In this document: in pieces, positions 21,320 through 25,655 of the stretch
Layout: every line of letters starts with the position of its first letter
How positions within the stretch are numbered: the first letter of the stretch is position 1
Translations under genes and position numbers: made by a program
NCBI GenBank assembly: GCA_900547645.1
Contig: URHP01000016.1
Location: 1 to 25,655 of the forward strand
Direction of reading: 5' to 3'
DNA from: an uncultured Eubacteriales bacterium
Lineage (GTDB): Bacteria; Bacillota; Clostridia; Christensenellales; Borkfalkiaceae
DNA: 25,655 nt
The notes under the pieces: generated by a model
Database searches by the model: none
What the model was told of the DNA's origin: nothing
What the model saw: the letters and a program-made list of their open reading frames with translations, nothing else

Positions 21320-24073
21320 TTATCCTCCGTCCGCGCGCCGCCAGATGTAGAAGATGTATGTCTCCTTCAGCGTGGCGGCGGCAAGATCGGGGCGAACCAG
21401 CGCCTCGGCGGATACGAACACCGTTTCGCCGGTACTCTCGCCGACGTTGAAGTACTTTTTCTCAAGCTGCCAATCGGCAGGCTGTTGAAAGAAAACATTC
21501 GTCAGTTGCTCGCAGTACCCAAAAGCGCTGTAGCCGATCAACCGAACACTCCCTGGGATATACGCATAGCGGATGCTGCTGTAGCCAAAAGCAGCTTCTC
21601 CGATTTCTTCCAGCCCTGCTGGAAGGGTGATGCCGTCCAGACCCGTCCTCCAAAAGGCATATTCTCCGATCTTCGCGATCCCGTCCGGAAGAGAGATATC
21701 GGTAAGTGCGCTGCAGCCCGCAAACGCCCATTTTCCGATTTCGGTAACCCCTTCCGGCACATTGACTGCGGTGAGTGAGGAGCAGAAACAGAAAGCGTAT
21801 TCTTTGATGGAAGTGAGCGTCGAGGGAAGGGTGACGCGCTCGAGCAGCGCGCAGTCGCGGAAAATCCAGCCGTCAAGGTCGGTGACGCCCTCCGGCACTG
21901 TGATACTGCCGCGGATGGCGCGCGGCGCGCAGATAATGCGCTTGAGATCTTTTGTATAGACGACGCCATCCCTCTCGCACAGCCAGGGATTGTCCTCGTC
22001 CACGGTGAACGACTGTAAATTTTTACATTCGTTGAAAATGTACCAGCCGTTTTCCGTAAGCCATCTCACCCGCTCCGAAAAATGGAAGGTGGTGATGGAA
22101 CGGTCAAAGATATATTCCAGCTGCAGCCCTTCTTCATCGCCCTTATACAGGGCAATGTCATCCAATATGAAGTGTTTGTTCCGGTCGGAGACGGTCAGTT
22201 TCTTCTCCCCGATAAGTTTATCGAAAAGATTTTCCATCTCGTGGGAGATGATATTGTAAAATCTTGTCCCGTTCCGCGACGCAGGATCCGGATAGCCGTT
22301 CCCCCAATTTGCTATGCCGAACACCACCACATTCTCGCCGAACGTGATATGATGCAGGTGCTGCACCGTATCGAACGCGCCGAATGCTATGTAGGCCGTC
22401 TCATCGGGAATGGCGTAATCCTCCATGGAATTGGCGCCAGGAAAGGCAATGAGCGTCATTTTGTTTCTGCTGAACAGAACACCATCCTCCGCGCACAGCT
22501 GCGCGCTACCCTCTGCAACGGCATAACGTTCCACGGACGGAATACTCAAAGCTCTGTCCCATATAAAGCAAACCGTTGCGGGAAGATCGACCGCCGTCAC
22601 CTGTATATTTTCCTGTACAACGGAACCAATCTCGTCCTCTCCGACGGAAACGACGCGATAGTCTCTTCCTGCAAAGGAAATCTCGTCTGGGATAACAACT
22701 TCCCCGCTCTGTCCGATGCTCACGAGGGAAAGTTCGCCGTCGCCGATGACGGAGTAGGTATTCTCTCCGTCCGCGATCGTCTCGCCGAGCACCCCGTCCG
22801 CATAGGGCTGCTGCGCACGTTCCGGAAGATCGTATAAAAAATCCACCCCTGCGCCGCTGCTCGTATCCGGCGTATGGTCCGCTGAAACGTCCCCATCCGT
22901 TGCACAAAAATAGTCATACTTTCTTCCAAGGAAAAAGCGGGGCGTATCGTCATACGTCAGATCGAACCAATACCACTGCCCGTCATCCATTTTTGCAAGA
23001 TTCCACGCATGTTCCTCTCCCGATGACATACCCGTTGCAAGCACGTTTTCCACGTCGAACCAATCGAGTAACAGTTGAAATGTGCGCGCGTACCCTTCGC
23101 ACACAGCGCCTCTCCCCTCAAATACGCCCACAACGTTATGCGCCCAGGCACGGTAATCCCCGGAAACATAGTCCACGCTGTCGATGATGGTATCGTGTAA
23201 AAAGAGAGCTGTTCCGTAGGCATCCCTTTTCCCGCACTCCTGAGCAAATTCCGTTACCTTCCTGTCGATGAGTGCGTTATAATACGCGCGGTCGGCAGCA
23301 AGCGCGTATTCCTCGTAAACGAGCAATTCGGCAGTGTCCCCCTTCACATTCATCGTATTGGAAAACCAATAATAGAGCGGATTGTCGTTCTTATATGTCT
23401 TCCAGACAGAGGCGACTTCATCCACCGTCAATCCAAACGACGCATAGTTGACGACAGCAAAGGGATATGCTCCGTCCTGTGCGGCAACATCTTCGCCGGA
23501 AGCGTGCAGCGCACGTACTTCATCATCAATACGCGCATAAAATTGCTGCAGGTCCTCTCCATTCGCAAGCGTTCCCAAAAAATTATAACCGTAAGCGGCA
23601 TCCCTGTTTTTGTGCAGCGACTTATTACACCTTAAACAAGTGTTGTCCTTCAATTCATGTCCGAGAGGCGAAATCACGCGAAATGTCGTGTAATTACATT
23701 GCGTACAGCTCTCATATGCCGCATGTCCCGCCTTCGTACAGGTAGGGTACTCCCGTTCATGCTGTATAAGAACATGCTCCTGCGGCGCAACTTCCGTTAC
23801 TTGACTGTATCCGCATACGCTGCATTCCGATTTGCGCGTACCCCCCTTCGTACAATCTTCTATCTGCTGCACGGTCTGCAGATCATGCTCCTCGACATCC
23901 TGCCGGCTTTCACACCCTTCATAAGTGCAGGCATGCCAATGCCGTGTACCGTCACACGTCCATTCCTGCGAATAAACGTGCGCATGATCTTTTTCCGCGG
24001 CGCAGGCAGAAACAGCCGCACACGTTCCCGCCAGCAATATAAAACAGAGCAGCAACCAAAACTTTTTCCTCAT
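21320..24073 (-). CDS. Lipoprotein with Cys/His modules, transglutaminase-like domain and BspA-type leucine-rich repeats
   Basis: This 917-residue surface protein starts with a lipoprotein signal (VSAC, Cys24). Residues 28-155 hold several Cys/His modules (HAHVYSQEW ... CTYEGC, CTKGGTRKSECSVCGY, CTKAGHAAYESCTQC, CLRCNKS). A transglutaminase-like domain follows with a visible Cys-His-Asp triad: Cys325 in GAVCEGYAR, His355 in EEHAWNL and Asp371 in WFDLTYDD. From about 440 to 880 come BspA-type leucine-rich repeats (ITVPEGVTDLDGWIFRDCALLERVTLPSTLTSI and similar). Such proteins are found on gut Firmicutes and may bind or process host or neighbour proteins; the substrate is unknown. An AGAGGGG SD precedes the ATG at 24073. 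It follows the SLOG gene by 42 bases with no terminator or clear promoter, so it may belong to the rsmG operon. The 5' part is AT-richer than its neighbours. Confidence 0.92.
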   Translation of the reverse strand: MRKKFWLLLCFILLAGTCAAVSACAAEKDHAHVYSQEWTCDGTRHWHACTYEGCESRQDVEEHDLQTVQQIEDCTKGGTRKSECSVCGYSQVTEVAPQEHVLIQHEREYPTCTKAGHAAYESCTQCNYTTFRVISPLGHELKDNTCLRCNKSLHKNRDAAYGYNFLGTLANGEDLQQFYARIDDEVRALHASGEDVAAQDGAYPFAVVNYASFGLTVDEVASVWKTYKNDNPLYYWFSNTMNVKGDTAELLVYEEYALAADRAYYNALIDRKVTEFAQECGKRDAYGTALFLHDTIIDSVDYVSGDYRAWAHNVVGVFEGRGAVCEGYARTFQLLLDWFDVENVLATGMSSGEEHAWNLAKMDDGQWYWFDLTYDDTPRFFLGRKYDYFCATDGDVSADHTPDTSSGAGVDFLYDLPERAQQPYADGVLGETIADGENTYSVIGDGELSLVSIGQSGEVVIPDEISFAGRDYRVVSVGEDEIGSVVQENIQVTAVDLPATVCFIWDRALSIPSVERYAVAEGSAQLCAEDGVLFSRNKMTLIAFPGANSMEDYAIPDETAYIAFGAFDTVQHLHHITFGENVVVFGIANWGNGYPDPASRNGTRFYNIISHEMENLFDKLIGEKKLTVSDRNKHFILDDIALYKGDEEGLQLEYIFDRSITTFHFSERVRWLTENGWYIFNECKNLQSFTVDEDNPWLCERDGVVYTKDLKRIICAPRAIRGSITVPEGVTDLDGWIFRDCALLERVTLPSTLTSIKEYAFCFCSSLTAVNVPEGVTEIGKWAFAGCSALTDISLPDGIAKIGEYAFWRTGLDGITLPAGLEEIGEAAFGYSSIRYAYIPGSVRLIGYSAFGYCEQLTNVFFQQPADWQLEKKYFNVGESTGETVFVSAEALVRPDLAAATLKETYIFYIWRRADGG

Positions 24074-24115
24074 TTTTCCCCTCTTCCTAAGATCTGATTT
24101 TCAAGCCGTTATTGT

Positions 24116-24565
24116 TTACCCGATAAATTCTACGGGCACGCCGTGTTTTTGTGCGTAGCGCACCGTATAGGCGGCTCCGCCCGTTTCACGGGTGCAGTAG
24201 GCAAGCAGCAGATCCGCACGGTCCACCATGTAGCGGTTGCGCGCCAGCAGACAGCCCGCTTCGTACTTTTCCGAAAGAATATACTGCTCGTCGCACGCCT
24301 CCAGAAGACGGACGTATCTTTGTTTTTCCTGCTCGGAAAAACCGCGCGCCTGACTGCGGTAGGGAACGCATGCGACCAGCGCGATCTTATACTTTTCGCG
24401 CAGATCGACCAGACATTCGAGCGCGGCGAGATCGAACCCCGCCGCCATGCCGCACAAAAAACGGTCGTATCCTTCCCGGATCAGCGTTTCCAGTTCGTCA
24501 TACAATGCATTTTTACAAAACGCCGAAGGGAGATCGCGGTGTCCCGTCAACGCACACGTCTTCAT
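24116..24565 (-). CDS. SLOG-family protein (YpsA/DUF1273-like)
   Basis: This 149-residue protein is a Rossmann-like SLOG-family member. Visible features are TGHRDLPS (7-14), FLCGMAAGFDLAALE (about 36-50), RNRYMVDRADLLLAYC, and the C-terminal GGAAYTVRYAQKHGVPVEFI, which form the nucleotide-sensing pocket in this superfamily. SLOG proteins are thought to bind ADP-ribose- or NAD-like ligands; the YpsA branch has been linked to cell division in Bacillus, but the biochemical role is unclear. GGGGAGG lies just before the ATG at 24565 and overlaps the end of rsmG's neighbourhood: the rsmG stop is only 12 bases upstream, so the two are one transcript. Confidence 0.9.
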   Translation of the reverse strand: MKTCALTGHRDLPSAFCKNALYDELETLIREGYDRFLCGMAAGFDLAALECLVDLREKYKIALVACVPYRSQARGFSEQEKQRYVRLLEACDEQYILSEKYEAGCLLARNRYMVDRADLLLAYCTRETGGAAYTVRYAQKHGVPVEFIG

Positions 24566-24577
24566 GCTTCCTCCCCT

Positions 24578-25270
24578 TCACAGCAGCGGTGATTTCCGCT
24601 CTTTTCCCTGTCCGCGCGGATACTTTGCAGGCGTTTCGCGCAATTTTTCTGCAAGCACCAGCATGCGGTCGCCGTACCCTTCGGGCAGCGTATACCGCAC
24701 GGCGCGCACGTTTCCCCCTCCCAGAATGCGGACGGCGTTGCGCGCCGCATCCGTCTCGTCCTCGCTTCCCTTCCAGGCGATCATGCTTCCCCCCTTTTTC
24801 ACAAGGGGGAGACAGTACTCCGCAAGCGTGGGAAGCGGCGCGACCGCCCGCGCGATCGCACAGTCAAACCGTTCGCGGAACGCCGCGTCCCTTCCGGCGT
24901 CCTCTGCGCGCATCTGACATACCGTGATGCGCAGTCCGAGCGCTTCCGCCACAGTCTTTAAAAATTGACACTTCTTTCCCGTACTTTCAATCAGCGTAAA
25001 CGAAAGATCGGGGCGCACGATACTCAGCGGCACGGACGGAAAGCCCGCGCCCGAACCGACCTCTGCAACGGACGCCCCCTGCGGGATCCGACGCCCTCCT
25101 GCGAGGGAATCGAGGAAATGTTTGTGGAAAACTTCCTCCTCCCGGGTGATTGCCGTCAGATTGAACGCCGCATTGTACTGCAAAAGCATCCTGTAAAATT
25201 GTGTAAATTTCTCTTGATTTTGCGCGATCTGCGCCCTGCATTCGTCAAAATCGGGGATTTCTTCCTTCAT
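24578..25270 (-). CDS. rsmG: 16S rRNA (guanine-527-N7)-methyltransferase RsmG (GidB)
   Basis: This 230-residue enzyme methylates N7 of G527 of 16S rRNA using S-adenosylmethionine. The SAM-binding motif is VAEVGSGAGFPSVPL (68-82), preceded by YNAAFNLTAI and HFLDSL, all hallmarks of RsmG; FDCAIARAVAPLPTL and GGSMIAWKG follow. Length is normal. The ATG at 25270 is the only plausible start, and TATAAT ends six bases before it, so translation is probably leaderless; the GGAG one base from the ATG would be too close to serve as SD. rsmG sits near the replication origin in many bacteria, and the non-coding region on its 5' side carries DnaA-box-like sites. Confidence 0.97.
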   Translation of the reverse strand: MKEEIPDFDECRAQIAQNQEKFTQFYRMLLQYNAAFNLTAITREEEVFHKHFLDSLAGGRRIPQGASVAEVGSGAGFPSVPLSIVRPDLSFTLIESTGKKCQFLKTVAEALGLRITVCQMRAEDAGRDAAFRERFDCAIARAVAPLPTLAEYCLPLVKKGGSMIAWKGSEDETDAARNAVRILGGGNVRAVRYTLPEGYGDRMLVLAEKLRETPAKYPRGQGKERKSPLL

Positions 25271-25276
25271 ACTCCG

Positions 25277-25305
25277 ATTATATCACACCTTCTTTTTCTT
25301 TTCAA
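25277..25305 (-). promoter_or_regulatory. rsmG promoter, probable leaderless start
   Basis: Minus strand: TTGAAA (25305-25300), 17-base spacer ending TGA, TATAAT (25282-25277). The expected start point is the A of the rsmG ATG. Confidence 0.85.
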
Positions 25306-25616
25306 CCGTTTGTGAAAAACCATATCTCCTTTTTTCCACATCGCTGTCGGATTGTGGACAACCCCTCTCTTTTTCGTTTTTTCTTTCTTCTCCTTTCCGG
25401 AGTCCCTTCCGTTTTCTTTCCACATTCCCTTTTTTCTCAACATGTTTCCGACAGCCTGTCCACACCCCTCTCCACCGCCGTTATTTTACACGGTTTTTCA
25501 AAACAAGGGCAAATCGCTTGAAATTTCCGCCGTTTTTCGCTATAATATGGGTATCTTCCGGACAAACCTTTTTTCTGAAAAAACTTGTCCACATTTCCAC
25601 CGGCTCTATTATTACT
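25306..25616. other. Candidate replication origin region (DnaA-box cluster), cut by contig end
   Basis: The gap after rsmG (25271-25616) has no convincing gene. It holds DnaA-box-like sites: TTTTCCACA (25332-25340, plus; fits TTWTNCACA), TTGTCCACA (25361-25353, minus), CTTTCCACA (25416-25424, plus), CTGTCCACA (25456-25464, plus) and TTGTCCACA (25585-25593, plus). Between them is a 77-base tract (25362-25438) with only eight purines on the plus strand. Neighbouring rsmG and the near-uniform gene direction away from this point fit an origin. It could instead be only a DnaA-regulated promoter region. Confidence 0.6.
25518..25546 (+). promoter_or_regulatory. Outward-facing promoter at the right end
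   Basis: TTGAAA (25518-25523), 17-base spacer, TATAAT (25541-25546), reading to the right toward a gene beyond the contig. A DnaA-box-like site (25585-25593) would be in its leader. dnaA is a natural candidate, but the gene is not in the window. Confidence 0.7.
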
Positions 25617-25655
25617 CTGTCTCTTATACACATCTGACGCTGCCGACGAATAGCC
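25617..25655 (-). other. Nextera/Tn5 sequencing adapter (artefact)
   Basis: Bases 25617-25635 (CTGTCTCTTATACACATCT) are the Tn5 mosaic end in reverse, 25636-25649 the Nextera read-1 primer part, and 25650-25655 (ATAGCC) the reverse of the end of the same i5 index seen at base 8-15. Genuine sequence ends at 25616. Confidence 0.98.

Noticed and set aside
1..25655. Perfect terminal inverted repeats suggesting a transposon or linear element
   Set aside because: They are the Nextera adapter with the Tn5 mosaic end and library index, not genomic sequence.
1..25655. CRISPR array, tRNA, rRNA, prophage or insertion sequence
   Set aside because: I looked for regularly spaced repeats, tRNA-like cloverleaf ends, rRNA signatures, transposases and integrases and saw none.

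Overview
The window is one G+C-rich bacterial contig, most likely from a member of the Clostridia. I infer this from the T-box leader, the YpsA-type SLOG protein, Cys/His-rich and BspA-repeat lipoproteins, a GTP-type PEP carboxykinase and consensus sigma-A promoters with purine-rich Shine-Dalgarno (SD) sites. An uncultured gut lineage such as Christensenellales would fit, but I cannot prove that. Both ends are artefacts: bases 1-48 and 25617-25655 are untrimmed Nextera/Tn5 library adapter, so genuine sequence runs from 49 to 25616.

Layout, left to right: a tandem OB-fold SSB-like protein behind a secreted NodB-type deacetylase (80-1577, minus); a LacA-type acetyltransferase (plus); a ComF-family protein and an acidic zinc-ribbon protein (minus); a large lipoprotein with a C-terminal membrane segment (4219-6699, minus) divergent from a small plus-strand ORF; the rplM-rpsI operon; a maltose-type acetyltransferase; a short alaS; and cysE-cysS behind a cysteine T-box riboswitch (13157-13406). 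Then come a helical protein of unknown function, a DeoR-family regulator (plus), a flavin-reductase-like protein, two small unknown proteins, a lipoprotein, pckG, another unknown protein, a transglutaminase/BspA-repeat lipoprotein, a SLOG-family protein and rsmG. After rsmG lies a non-coding stretch with several DnaA-box-like sites and a pyrimidine tract.

Of 24 genes called, 21 are on the minus strand. With the DnaA-box cluster at the right edge beside rsmG, this fits a replichore arm running leftward from an origin at about 25.3-25.6 kb, with genes co-oriented with replication.

The clearest regulatory logic is the cysE-cysS operon. Serine acetyltransferase and cysteinyl-tRNA synthetase sit behind a T-box with a UGC (Cys) specifier, a textbook antiterminator with a 7-nt bulge, and a competing terminator. 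alaS, immediately downstream, has its own consensus promoter. Two genes, rsmG and the one at 13472-14089, have a -10 box ending six bases before the ATG and so probably give leaderless mRNAs. I found no mobile element, CRISPR array, tRNA or rRNA.
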